From: an uncultured Clostridia bacterium
GTDB lineage: Bacteria > Bacillota > Clostridia > TANB77 > CAG-508
Assembly (NCBI GenBank): GCA_944392515.1
Contig: CALXWV010000007.1
Location: 1-45,309 of the forward strand
Length of the DNA stretch: 45,309 nt
Reading direction: 5' to 3'
Position numbers and translations under genes: made by a program. The notes beneath the pieces are model-generated. The model was not told the origin of the DNA. It worked only from the letters and a program-made list of their open reading frames with translations, and made no database searches. Below are positions 16,804 through 24,802 of the stretch, in pieces. Numbering within the stretch: the stretch's first letter is position 1; each line of letters starts with the position of its first letter.

Positions 16804-18312
16804 TTATAATGTTTTAATATTATTTAATGCTCTTTTGCTTAATTCTTCATATCTTTTCTTTTTATCTTTTATTTTGTTTCCTTCTAACTCTGGTAAAATT
16901 CCAAAATTCGCATTCATTGGTTGAAAATTTTCTTTTGATGTTGAAATATAATCAGCTAAAGCTCCAATCATAGTTTCTTTGCTAAAAACTATTTTTTTAC
17001 TTATTTTAGATTTATCATTTAATATATTTAAATTATCTTCATTTTTAGTTATGTCACAATAATTTAATCTATTAACTGCATTTAAAGCTGCTACCATTCC
17101 AGAAGATATTGACTCTACATATCCTTCTACACCTGTTATTTGTCCTGCAAAATATACATTGGTATTTTTCTTAAAATTATATGTATTGTCTAATAGCTCT
17201 GAAGAATTTATAAAAGTATTTCTATGCATTACACCATATTTAACAAATTCTGCATTATTTAGCCCTGGAATTAAAGAAAACACTCTTTTTTGTTCTCCAT
17301 ATTTTAAGTTTGTTTGAAATCCCACCATATTGTATAATGTGGCATTTGTATTATCTTGTCTAAGCTGAACTACCGCATAAGGTCTTTTACCTGTTCTCGG
17401 ATCATCAAATCCTACTGGTTTAATAGGTCCAAATCTCAATGTATCTGTTCCTCTTTTTGCCATAACTTCTATAGGCATACAGCCTTCAAATATTTCTCCT
17501 TTTTCGAAGTCATAAAGTGTTACTACTTCTGAATTTATAAGTTCATTTACAAATTGTTCATATTCTTCTTTATTTAATGGTAAATTTATATAACTGTTTG
17601 TATTTATTCTATTTTCATTATCTTCTTTTTGACTCTTAGACCTATTGTATTCATTAATCCTCTTATGCCATTCTTCTATTGTTTCATCTTTTTTCTTTTC
17701 TTGTTCGTATCTATCTCCATAAAAGGCAATATTAAAATCTATACTATCTTTTTCTATAATTGGAGCTGCTGCATCATAAAAGTATAATTCGTTTTCTCCT
17801 GTTAATTTTTTTATGCCTATAGATAACGAGTCTGATGTAAGAGGCCCTGTTGCTATTATTGTTATTGTATCTTTTATTAAATCTTCAAAGAATATTTTAT
17901 TATCACTTATATTGTCAACTTTTATTGAGTCATCATATTTACTTACTACTTCTTTATTTATTACTTCTATATTAGGATGACTTTTTATTATTTCTGTAAC
18001 TTTTTTAGCAAATTCATCTCTATCTACTGCTAAAGCTTGTCCTGCAGGAACAGCTGTTTCATCTGCAATTTTTATTAAAAGTGAGTCTAGCCTTCTTAAC
18101 TCTTCTTTTAAAAGTCCGCAAGCATTTGTAAGTAAATTTGATTTAAAGGAATTACTGCATACAATTTCTGCAAAATTACTATTAGAATGAGCTGGTGAAA
18201 ACTTAATTGGTTTCATTTCATATAGCTTTACTTTTATTCCTCTCTTTGCTATTTGGTATGCAGCTTCTGAACCAGCGAGGCCTGCTCCTATTACATTTAT
18301 ATATTCATTCAT
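16804..18312 (-). CDS. trmFO: tRNA (uracil-54-C5) methyltransferase, folate/FAD-dependent
   Basis: This flavoprotein makes ribothymidine at position 54 of tRNA, using methylenetetrahydrofolate. An N-terminal FAD-binding motif (VIGAGLAGSEAA), the catalytic-site segment VCSNSFKS (C52) and FEGCMPIEVMAKRG are all present. So are GPIKPVGFDDPRTGKRPYAVVQLRQ and a C-terminal GVEGYVESISSGMVAALNA. At 502 residues it is longer than the roughly 435-450 usual for the family. The excess is mostly a charged, Lys/Glu/Asn-rich insert at about 203-239, ahead of the YINLPLNKEEY segment. GidA/MnmG is excluded by length and by the CSNS and GCMPIE motifs. It lies downstream of the SNF2 gene, after a weak terminator. 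Confidence 0.93.
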   Translation of the reverse strand: MNEYINVIGAGLAGSEAAYQIAKRGIKVKLYEMKPIKFSPAHSNSNFAEIVCSNSFKSNLLTNACGLLKEELRRLDSLLIKIADETAVPAGQALAVDRDEFAKKVTEIIKSHPNIEVINKEVVSKYDDSIKVDNISDNKIFFEDLIKDTITIIATGPLTSDSLSIGIKKLTGENELYFYDAAAPIIEKDSIDFNIAFYGDRYEQEKKKDETIEEWHKRINEYNRSKSQKEDNENRINTNSYINLPLNKEEYEQFVNELINSEVVTLYDFEKGEIFEGCMPIEVMAKRGTDTLRFGPIKPVGFDDPRTGKRPYAVVQLRQDNTNATLYNMVGFQTNLKYGEQKRVFSLIPGLNNAEFVKYGVMHRNTFINSSELLDNTYNFKKNTNVYFAGQITGVEGYVESISSGMVAALNAVNRLNYCDITKNEDNLNILNDKSKISKKIVFSKETMIGALADYISTSKENFQPMNANFGILPELEGNKIKDKKKRYEELSKRALNNIKTL

Positions 18313-18398
18313 TTTTAATCTTTCCTTTATAATGTTTTTATAATCTTCATTAATTTAGATTAAAGACCTATAAACATATCCTTTCTTATATATTTTTA

Positions 18399-18431
18399 TT
18401 AAAGATAGAGACATTTTATCTCTATCTTTAA
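18399..18431 (-). terminator. Probable terminator of the SNF2 gene
   Basis: A perfect 13-bp stem (TTAAAGATAGAGA at 18399-18411, TCTCTATCTTTAA at 18419-18431) with a 7-base loop lies 32 bases after the helicase stop codon. The T tract on the minus strand is weak, so some readthrough into trmFO is possible. Confidence 0.6.
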
Positions 18432-18463
18432 AATGATTATCTATGCTATTTTTCTATAAAATA

Positions 18464-21400
18464 TTATTCAAATAAATCCATAATTTCATCTTTAGATAAT
18501 TTACTAATAAATGTTTCATTCATAGAAAGCATATCTTCAGCAAGTTTAGCTTTTCTTTCTTGCAAATTATATATTTTTTCTTCTATTGAATTTTTTGTAA
18601 TAAGTTTATATACTTGCACATTTCTTTTTTGACCAATTCTATATGTTCTATCTGTTGCTTGATTTTCAGCAGATAAATTCCACCATGGGTCATAATGTAT
18701 TACCATATCCGCTCCAATAAGGTTAAGTCCAGTACCACCTGCTTTAAGTGAAATTAAAAATACTTTTATATTTTCATTATTATTAAACTCATTTACTAAG
18801 TCCATTCTGTCTTCTACTTTAGTTTGTCCAGTTAATTTAAAATATCTAATATTCTCTTTTTGGAATTCTTTTTCTAAATATGTGAACATTGAAGAATATC
18901 CTGAAAATAGCAATATTTTATGGCCTCCATTTATTGCATCTTTTACTATTTCCATACATTGATTTAATTTACTGCTTTCACCTTCGTAATTTTCAATAAA
19001 TAGTCCTGGATGGCAACAAATTTGTCTTAATCTCATAAGAAGAGCTAATATTTTTATTTGACTATTAGCAACTCCATTGGCTTCAATTTCTTCTTTAGCT
19101 TGTTTTTTTGCACTTTGCATATATGATAAATATATTTTTAATTGTTCACCAGTCATTTCATTATTAAGCACAGTAATTGTTTTTTCTGGTAATTCTGTAA
19201 GTACATTTTCTTTTATTCTTCTTAAAACAAATGGTTCTATCATACTTTTAAGTTTAGCCATTGCCTCTTTATCTTCATCTTTAGTAATAGGTGTTTCAAA
19301 TTGTATTTTAAACTTATTATATGAATATAAATAACCTGGCATAATAAAGTCAAAAATTGACCATAGTTCTGAAAGTGAGTTTTCAATTGGTGTACCAGTT
19401 AAAGCAAATTTTGTATCTGCTTTTATTTCTTTAATAGTTTTCGCATTTTGTGTATTATTGTTTTTAATATATTGTGCTTCATCAGCAATTATATATCTGA
19501 AACTATAATCTAATTCTTTGTATAAATTTATATCTCTTTTTAATAAATCATATGAAGTAATAACTATATCAAAATCTGGAATATTTTTTATAATATTTTC
19601 TCTAGTTTTTAAATCACCATTTACTACTACTGTTTTTAAACTAGGTGTAAACTTGCTAGCTTCTTCCTTCCAGTTAAGGCTTAAGGAGCTTGGACATACA
19701 ACTAATACAGGTTTTCTTTCTTCATCTTTTATATTTTCAAAATATGACATTATAACAGCTAAAAGTTGAACTGTTTTTCCTAAACCCATATCATCTGCTA
19801 AAATTCCACCAAGTTTATATTCATCTAAAGTTTTTAGCCAGTCGAATCCTACTTGTTGATACTCCCTTAAATCTGCTTTAAGCCCTTTTGGAATTTCATA
19901 TTTATCTGATATTTGTCTATTATATACATCATCTATTAATTGCCTATATGTTTCACCTTTTTTTACAACAATATTTTCATTTTTCTTAAGTATTTTATCT
20001 AAGTACATACCCCTATATATAGGTAGTTTTAATTCTCCACTAATTAACTCTTCATAGCTTGCATTTGTACTATCTGATATTTTATCTAATATATCCATAG
20101 TTTCAGTATTTTCTAGGTCTACAAATTCACCATTTTTTAATCTGTGATATCTTTTCTTAAGCTTATATTTTTTCATTATTTCTGCAATTTCATTTTTATC
20201 TATGTTTATATTAGATAAATCTATTTGAAGTAAATTGTTTTCAATTTTAACTCCAATTGAATTTATTTTAGGTCTCATTATTTGTTTATTTCTAAATTCT
20301 TCAGTAGCTAGTACTTCAAATCTTGAAATATATTCTTCAATTCCTTTTTGTAAGAAAATAAATATATCATCATCTTTTACTAAAACTAATTTATTATTTC
20401 TTTGATCATACATAAATCCTGAACTACTGAACATATCTAATGCTTTAGATTCTTCAACTGCATTTCTAGGAATTTTCTTATCTATTTGTTCAAATGGACT
20501 AAATTCAAAATCGTCATATGCAAATTTTAAATCTGCAGTAATGTAATTCTTTTTATTATAATCTAAAAATACTTTTACTTTTAATTTTCTTGGTAAATAA
20601 TTAGATAACTCTTCACTATCTACATTGTTTATATCTATTCTATCCTTCATAAGTGGCATTATTAGTGAGTAAAAGTCAGCAAATTCATCTTTTCTAAGTA
20701 TTATTTCTTTTGTAAAATTAACTTTAAACGTATTTAATAATTTTATAACTGTTTTTTCAAATTCTTTAGAGCATCTATACATTTTATCTTCTTGCCAAAA
20801 ATATGTATATTCTTTGCCTTCTACTATAATATAATTAAATACATCAACATTTGTAACTAAACTATAATCTGTATCGCTTTTATTTTTTAAATTAAATTTA
20901 ATGTCTGGCTCATTATCCACAAATTGTACATTTTCTGTGGAATAATCTCCATATATTTCTATTGATTTATCTTTTAGAATATCAAAAAATTCGTCTATTC
21001 CTGAATTAGATAAAACAATATATGCTTTATCTAATACTGGCATATAAAATCTTTCTTCTACTTCATTTGAGTATTTTATTATTTCAGCATATTTTAAAAT
21101 AAAGTCCAAAAGTGGCAAACTTTCTTTTTCAAAATTTTCTCTAATATGCATAAGTTCTAACTTTGCACCATATTTAAAGGTTTCTTTATTTTGCATTCTT
21201 GTATAAAATTCAGTTAAATCCTTTATTTTATACATTTGCTTATTACCAATTCTAACTTCTAATCTAAAAGTTTTTAAATTATCTTTATAAATTAACCTTG
21301 GCTCTAGCTTAACTTTTTCAGAATAAGCAAGATTAGTGCTTTTTTCCAGTTGTTCATCATTATAAAATGAACTTATCATTTGCCTATAAATTCTATATTT

Positions 21401-21763
21401 TTCACTATTTTGTGATTTATTTGATTTTTTTACTATATTTTCTTTATTCATTTGTACATAAGATGGGTTACTATTAAATTCTAAAGCTGTTGCTAAAATA
21501 TGTTTGCAAGTTCCATAAGTAGACTCATAATCCGGGCAAGTACAATTTAGATTTTCTATTTCTCCATTTTTTACTTCTATATATGTAAAATATGTGTCAT
21601 TTGTGCCTTTAACTTCTGCATGAATGGAAAAATTATTTGAACTTTCGTAATTAATTTTTGTTATTTTTACATTATTATTGTCTTTTATATCTTTTGCTTT
21701 TTCTTTTCTTTTATCTCCAGCAGATTGTTTTAATTCATTTAAAATATCCTCATTTACGACCAT
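18464..21763 (-). CDS. SWIM zinc-finger SNF2-family helicase/translocase
   Basis: This is a 1099-residue double-stranded DNA translocase of the bacterial SNF2/RapA-like group. The N-terminus has a SWIM zinc finger (CTCPDYESTYGTCKHIL, about residues 72-90). A long middle region resembles the SNF2-associated domain of Firmicutes. The helicase core follows: motif I DDMGLGKT (about 657), motif II DEAQ (about 760) and ALTGTPIENSLSELWSIF. The C-terminal motifs are SLKAGGTGLNL (about 1009), DPWWN and ATDRTYRIGQKR. All catalytic motifs are intact. Its biological role (transcription recycling, repair or defence) is not set by context; no nuclease, methylase or defence neighbour is present. It has its own promoter and a structured leader. 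Confidence 0.92.
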   Translation of the reverse strand: MVVNEDILNELKQSAGDKRKEKAKDIKDNNNVKITKINYESSNNFSIHAEVKGTNDTYFTYIEVKNGEIENLNCTCPDYESTYGTCKHILATALEFNSNPSYVQMNKENIVKKSNKSQNSEKYRIYRQMISSFYNDEQLEKSTNLAYSEKVKLEPRLIYKDNLKTFRLEVRIGNKQMYKIKDLTEFYTRMQNKETFKYGAKLELMHIRENFEKESLPLLDFILKYAEIIKYSNEVEERFYMPVLDKAYIVLSNSGIDEFFDILKDKSIEIYGDYSTENVQFVDNEPDIKFNLKNKSDTDYSLVTNVDVFNYIIVEGKEYTYFWQEDKMYRCSKEFEKTVIKLLNTFKVNFTKEIILRKDEFADFYSLIMPLMKDRIDINNVDSEELSNYLPRKLKVKVFLDYNKKNYITADLKFAYDDFEFSPFEQIDKKIPRNAVEESKALDMFSSSGFMYDQRNNKLVLVKDDDIFIFLQKGIEEYISRFEVLATEEFRNKQIMRPKINSIGVKIENNLLQIDLSNINIDKNEIAEIMKKYKLKKRYHRLKNGEFVDLENTETMDILDKISDSTNASYEELISGELKLPIYRGMYLDKILKKNENIVVKKGETYRQLIDDVYNRQISDKYEIPKGLKADLREYQQVGFDWLKTLDEYKLGGILADDMGLGKTVQLLAVIMSYFENIKDEERKPVLVVCPSSLSLNWKEEASKFTPSLKTVVVNGDLKTRENIIKNIPDFDIVITSYDLLKRDINLYKELDYSFRYIIADEAQYIKNNNTQNAKTIKEIKADTKFALTGTPIENSLSELWSIFDFIMPGYLYSYNKFKIQFETPITKDEDKEAMAKLKSMIEPFVLRRIKENVLTELPEKTITVLNNEMTGEQLKIYLSYMQSAKKQAKEEIEANGVANSQIKILALLMRLRQICCHPGLFIENYEGESSKLNQCMEIVKDAINGGHKILLFSGYSSMFTYLEKEFQKENIRYFKLTGQTKVEDRMDLVNEFNNNENIKVFLISLKAGGTGLNLIGADMVIHYDPWWNLSAENQATDRTYRIGQKRNVQVYKLITKNSIEEKIYNLQERKAKLAEDMLSMNETFISKLSKDEIMDLFE

Positions 21764-21852
21764 CTACTTATATTCCTTTCCTGCTTTGCCTTTTAAGGCA
21801 CACATGGGAATTAAAGCAATTTAATTACTCCCCATTAATCTCTTCAAACTAG
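21764..21852 (-). promoter_or_regulatory. Structured 5' leader of the SNF2 gene
   Basis: The roughly 90-base leader contains two hairpins. In the first, AATTAAA pairs with TTTAATT, and ATGGG pairs with CCCAT across a GAGT bulge. The second is a tight TGCCTT-AA-AAGGCA hairpin just before the AAAGG ribosome binding site. The GGGGAGTAA stretch is reminiscent of the yybP-ykoY (manganese) riboswitch, but the other conserved parts were not found. It is noted as a structured leader only. Confidence 0.35.
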
Positions 21853-21858
21853 TAATAT

Positions 21859-21887
21859 ATTATACTATAAAATTCAAAATTTCACAA
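21859..21887 (-). promoter_or_regulatory. Promoter of the SNF2 gene
   Basis: On the minus strand TTGTGA (21882-21887), 17 bases, TATAAT (21859-21864). It is divergent from the toxin promoter that begins 44 bases away. Confidence 0.6.
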
Positions 21888-21930
21888 GTAGATTTTTAAA
21901 ATAATTATGCAAATATTTTGTGTAAACCTA

Positions 21931-21959
21931 TAGACTTTATTACTAATATATGGTAAAAT
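21931..21959 (+). promoter_or_regulatory. Promoter of the small toxin-like ORF
   Basis: TAGACT (21931-21936), a 17-base spacer and TAAAAT (21954-21959). The predicted start, about 21966, is the first base of a perfect 12-bp palindrome. Confidence 0.6.
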
Positions 21960-21965
21960 TTGTCT

Positions 21966-21977
21966 ATCTCCGGAGAT
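21966..21977. repeat. Perfect 12-bp palindrome at the 5' end of the toxin mRNA
   Basis: ATCTCCGGAGAT lies immediately upstream of the toxin ribosome binding site (AAGGAGG, 21980-21986). Its CTCC can pair with the GGAG of that site. A 5'-end anti-ribosome-binding-site segment of this kind is known in type I toxin mRNAs. Confidence 0.55.
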
Positions 21978-21984
21978 GGAAGGA

Positions 21985-22010
21985 GGTCTGTAATGTATGA
22001 TATAATCAGG
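21985..22010 (+). repeat. Direct repeat copy 1, over the toxin ribosome binding site and start codon
   Basis: This segment begins GGTCTGTAATGTATGAT and ends AATCAGG. It is repeated in diverged form at 22103-22126 (about 20 of 26 aligned positions identical, with two short gaps). It includes the end of the ribosome binding site and the toxin ATG. The second copy lies in the antisense-RNA gene. Confidence 0.7.
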
Positions 22011-22064
22011 CTAGTTGCCCTCATTATTGTATATCTTATTATACATAAAAATGAGGAAAACTAA
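21993..22064 (+). CDS. Putative Fst-like type I toxin peptide (23 residues)
   Basis: A short ORF starts at ATG 21993, six bases after a strong AAGGAGG site. It encodes a 23-residue peptide that starts MYDIIRLVALIIVYLII and ends in a charged HKNEEN tail. One membrane-spanning helix plus a short charged C-terminus is the architecture of the Fst/Ldr-type toxins, which disturb the membrane. It has its own promoter and a terminator shared with a facing antisense RNA. The peptide is shorter than plasmid pAD1 Fst and lacks its conserved proline, so family membership rests on gene organisation more than on sequence. Alternatives are a non-toxic membrane micropeptide or an untranslated RNA. Confidence 0.65.
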   Translation: MYDIIRLVALIIVYLIIHKNEEN

Positions 22065-22069
22065 AGAGA

Positions 22070-22102
22070 AAAAGCTAGGAGTGGCCACTCCTAGCTTTTT
22101 TT
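22070..22102. terminator. Bidirectional terminator shared by toxin mRNA, antisense RNA and por operon
   Basis: AAAAGCTAGGAGTGG and CCACTCCTAGCTTTT form an uninterrupted self-complementary palindrome. It is followed by seven T on the plus strand and five T on the minus strand. It serves the plus-strand toxin ORF (stop at 22064), the facing antisense RNA and, from further right, the porCDAB mRNA. Confidence 0.85.
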
Positions 22103-22126
22103 GGTCTCAATGCATGATTAATTAGG
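22103..22126 (+). repeat. Direct repeat copy 2, within the antisense RNA gene
   Basis: The plus strand reads GGTCTCAATGCATGATT and continues AATTAGG, a diverged copy of 21985-22010. Of the four base differences, the T/C change gives a tolerated G-U pair in the RNA duplex. The repeat is what would give the antisense RNA its contact with the toxin start region. Confidence 0.7.
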
Positions 22127-22138
22127 TTTGCTAAAATA

Positions 22139-22167
22139 ATTATACATATTTTACCTATTATTGTCAA
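22139..22167 (-). promoter_or_regulatory. Consensus sigma-A promoter for the antisense RNA
   Basis: On the minus strand TTGACA (22162-22167), exactly 17 bases, TATAAT (22139-22144). It is a perfect match to the sigma-A consensus and the strongest promoter I found in the window. No ORF of its own lies downstream. Confidence 0.8.
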
Positions 22168-22175
22168 TACTTTTA

Positions 22176-23123
22176 TTATTTATTTGTCATTTCTTCTTTT
22201 GCAAGAAGTTCATTCCATCTCTTATCTACTTCTTCTTGGAATTTTTCTATCATCCATTCATTACCTGGTTTAAACATATGTTTAAATCTCTTTTGAGGTT
22301 TTAAGAATTCCTCAACTGGTAACTTTTTAGCTGGTTTATATGTTATATGATATACACCATTTTCAACTTCATACATTGGCCAGTAGCATGTTTCTACTGC
22401 TAATTTATTAAGTTTCATCAAATCTTCTGTTGGGTATCCCCAACCTCTTGGGCATGGAGATAATACATTTAAGAATTTTGCTCCTTTTGTATATATTGCT
22501 TTTTCAGCTTTTTCATATAAATCTTTAAAATTCATATATGCAGCTGTTTGAGCAACATAAGGTAAATGATGTGATACCATTATTTCTGTTAAATCTTTTC
22601 TTACTTGCATTTTTCCAGGAATTACACTACCTGCTGGTGATGTAGTTGTATCTGCAAATTGTGGTGTTGCAGATGAACGTTGGATACCGGTATTCATATA
22701 TGCTCCATTATCATAGCATACATAAGTCATATCATGACCTCTTTCCATTGCTCCAGAAAGAGCTTGTATACCTATATCATATGTTCCACCATCTCCACCA
22801 AAGCATATGAATTTTGTATTTTCATCCTCTGGTAATTTTCCTTGTTTTTTAAGTGATTTATAAGCTGCCTCAACACCTGATTCAGTTGAAGCTGCACATT
22901 CAAATGCTGTGTGAATATATGAATCTGTCCAAGATGTATATGGGTAAATACAAGTTGAAACTTCCATACAACCTGTTGCATTAGATACAACAACATGATC
23001 TTCAGGTTTTACAGCTCTTAGAATCATTCTTGCTACTGGAGGGGCACCACATCCAGCACACATTCTATGTCCTTCTGAAAACCTAGATGGTCTATTTGCT
23101 ACTATTTCTTTTACATTATACAT
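22176..23123 (-). CDS. porB: Pyruvate:ferredoxin oxidoreductase, beta (TPP-binding) subunit
   Basis: This subunit binds thiamine diphosphate in the enzyme that converts pyruvate and CoA to acetyl-CoA and CO2 while reducing ferredoxin. It has 315 residues. The N-terminal MCAGCGAPP (about 22-30) gives cluster cysteines. GDGGTYDIGIQALSGAMERG followed by DNGAYMNTGIQRS is the TPP/Mg signature. SPCPRGW carries another conserved cysteine. It is the last gene of porC-porD-porA-porB. Substrate specificity (pyruvate versus another 2-oxoacid) is inferred from overall resemblance, not proven. A small AGCATAT-AA-ATATGCT hairpin lies in the porA-porB gap. Confidence 0.92.
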   Translation of the reverse strand: MYNVKEIVANRPSRFSEGHRMCAGCGAPPVARMILRAVKPEDHVVVSNATGCMEVSTCIYPYTSWTDSYIHTAFECAASTESGVEAAYKSLKKQGKLPEDENTKFICFGGDGGTYDIGIQALSGAMERGHDMTYVCYDNGAYMNTGIQRSSATPQFADTTTSPAGSVIPGKMQVRKDLTEIMVSHHLPYVAQTAAYMNFKDLYEKAEKAIYTKGAKFLNVLSPCPRGWGYPTEDLMKLNKLAVETCYWPMYEVENGVYHITYKPAKKLPVEEFLKPQKRFKHMFKPGNEWMIEKFQEEVDKRWNELLAKEEMTNK

Positions 23124-23216
23124 AGTTTCCTATTTCCTTTCTATATTATTTCTAAAGCATATTTATATGCTAAAATCTCTTTATAAATTAAATTTAATTA
23201 TTTATTTTTTTAATAT

Positions 23217-24392
23217 TTATTTACTTTTTAGTCCTAAAAATCTAAATGGATTACTCATATCTTTTAGATTTTGTAAATCATTATATACTATTTCTATTTG
23301 TTTTTCAGTTACATCTCTACCACCAATACCATATGAGTAGTTTATTGTTGGTACATTAACATTTTGTACAAACATAGCTGATGTAACATCTTCATATAAT
23401 GGTCCACCTGTTAAGTTTAAAATAGGTGTTTTATCTAAAACAGCTATTGCTTTTGCTTTAGATAGAGATGCTGCAATCTCATTTACAGGAAATGGTCTAA
23501 ATACTCTTATTTTAAGTAACCCTGCTTTTACTCCATTTGCTCTTAATCTATCTATAACATTTTTAACAGTTCCTGCTGTTGAGTTCATACAAACTATAAC
23601 ATATTCAGCATCTTCCATTTTATATTCTTCAAATAAGTCATATTTTCTGCCTGTTAATTTTTCAAAATCTTTAGCAACATCTAATATAACTTGTTTTGCA
23701 TTTTTCATAGCTTCCCATTGTTGTCTTTTATGTTCAAATAGGTATGGTTGTAAATCCATAGGTCCCATAGATATTGGATTTTTTCTATCTAATAGATAAT
23801 GTTCTGGTTTATATGTTCCTACGAATTTTCTTACATCTTCTGTTTCTATTAATTCTATATTTTCAATAGAATGTGATGTTATAAATCCATCTTGGCATAC
23901 CATAATTGGTAATAAAACATCTTTATTTTCTGCTATTCTATGAGCCATAATCATATTATCATAAGCTTCTTGGTTTGTTTCAGAAAATAACATTATCCAT
24001 CCACTATCTCTTACTGCCATAGCATCTGAATGATCACTGTGAATATTAAGTGGTCCTGAAATTGCTCTATTAACTAAAGCCATAACTATAGGTAATCTCA
24101 TGCTTGATGCAATTTGTACCATTTCCCACATATACTCTAAACCATTTGCAGATGTTGCAGTCATTGCTCTTGCACCTGCAGCTTCAGCACCAATACAAGC
24201 ACTCATAGCACTATGTTCACTTTCAACAGCAACAAATTCTGTATCTACTTCTCCGTTATCTACATATGTAGAAAAATACTGAGGTATTTCTGTAGAAGGA
24301 GTTATAGGGAATGCTGCTACAACATCTGGATTAATTTGCTTCATTGCAAATGCTGTTGCTTCATTTCCGCTTAATCTTTCTCTAATACTCAT
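23217..24392 (-). CDS. porA: Pyruvate:ferredoxin oxidoreductase, alpha subunit
   Basis: This is the alpha subunit of the four-subunit oxidoreductase, 391 residues. Features include the GNEATAFAMKQINPDVVAAF opening, the FPITPSTEI motif, ESEHSAMSACIGAEAAGARA and TATSANGLEYMWE of the pyrimidine-binding domain. A C-terminal domain II follows (MNSTAGTVKNVIDRLRANG, RVFRPFP). The start ATG lies one base after the porD stop (TAATATG), with a GAGGAGG site inside the end of porD, so the two are translationally coupled. Confidence 0.93.
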   Translation of the reverse strand: MSIRERLSGNEATAFAMKQINPDVVAAFPITPSTEIPQYFSTYVDNGEVDTEFVAVESEHSAMSACIGAEAAGARAMTATSANGLEYMWEMVQIASSMRLPIVMALVNRAISGPLNIHSDHSDAMAVRDSGWIMLFSETNQEAYDNMIMAHRIAENKDVLLPIMVCQDGFITSHSIENIELIETEDVRKFVGTYKPEHYLLDRKNPISMGPMDLQPYLFEHKRQQWEAMKNAKQVILDVAKDFEKLTGRKYDLFEEYKMEDAEYVIVCMNSTAGTVKNVIDRLRANGVKAGLLKIRVFRPFPVNEIAASLSKAKAIAVLDKTPILNLTGGPLYEDVTSAMFVQNVNVPTINYSYGIGGRDVTEKQIEIVYNDLQNLKDMSNPFRFLGLKSK

Positions 24393-24393
24393 A

Positions 24394-24687
24394 TTATTTT
24401 CCCTCCTCTTTCATAGTTATTGCTCCAAATGGGCATACTTTTGAGCATACACCACATCCTTTGCAAAAATCATAATTAAAATCTTCTCTTTTTTGCTCTT
24501 TGTTTACTGGTATTGCATTTTCAGGGCAAACAGGGAAACACATTCCACATTGTTTACACTTTTCTAAATCGAATACTGGTTTTCTACTTCTCCAATCACC
24601 TGTTTTAAAAGTTTTAGAATTTCCAGCATCATAAATTACTCCACCTTCAGTCATATCTTGCCAAGGTGTATTTTTATTTATTTCCAT
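24394..24687 (-). CDS. porD: Pyruvate:ferredoxin oxidoreductase, delta (ferredoxin-like) subunit
   Basis: The protein has 97 residues. It has two 4Fe-4S motifs, CKQCGMCFPVCP (about 43-54) and CKGCGVCSKVCP (about 74-85), after a short N-terminal extension (TGDWRSRKPVFDLEKC) typical of PorD. It carries electrons from the TPP site to free ferredoxin. The AGAAAGG ribosome binding site precedes the ATG. It is coupled to porA. Confidence 0.94.
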   Translation of the reverse strand: MEINKNTPWQDMTEGGVIYDAGNSKTFKTGDWRSRKPVFDLEKCKQCGMCFPVCPENAIPVNKEQKREDFNYDFCKGCGVCSKVCPFGAITMKEEGK

Positions 24688-24802
24688 AACTTATCCTTTC
24701 TAAGTGATATTATTCCCACTTTTTTTATTTGTTTGCATTCCTAGTTCTTTAATTTTTTAAATACACTATATAAGTTTAAAATAATTTATAAAACAAAAAT
24801 AA

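Larger units (their letters stand above)
22068..22132 (-). ncRNA. Putative antisense antitoxin RNA (about 65 nt)
   Basis: A perfect consensus promoter predicts a leftward RNA starting near 22132 and ending at the palindromic hairpin at 22070-22099, about 65 nucleotides. Its 5' part is the complement of direct-repeat copy 2, so it can pair with copy 1 at the toxin ribosome binding and start region. Its 3' part is the complement of the toxin mRNA terminator. This two-contact arrangement matches RNAII of the pAD1 par system. It lies 44 bases beyond the porB stop, so por readthrough would also contain it. Confidence 0.65.

Noticed and set aside
21764-21852. yybP-ykoY manganese riboswitch in the SNF2 leader
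   Set aside because: Only the GGGGAGTA stretch matches; the leader is too short and the second conserved loop is missing, and the downstream gene is not a transporter.
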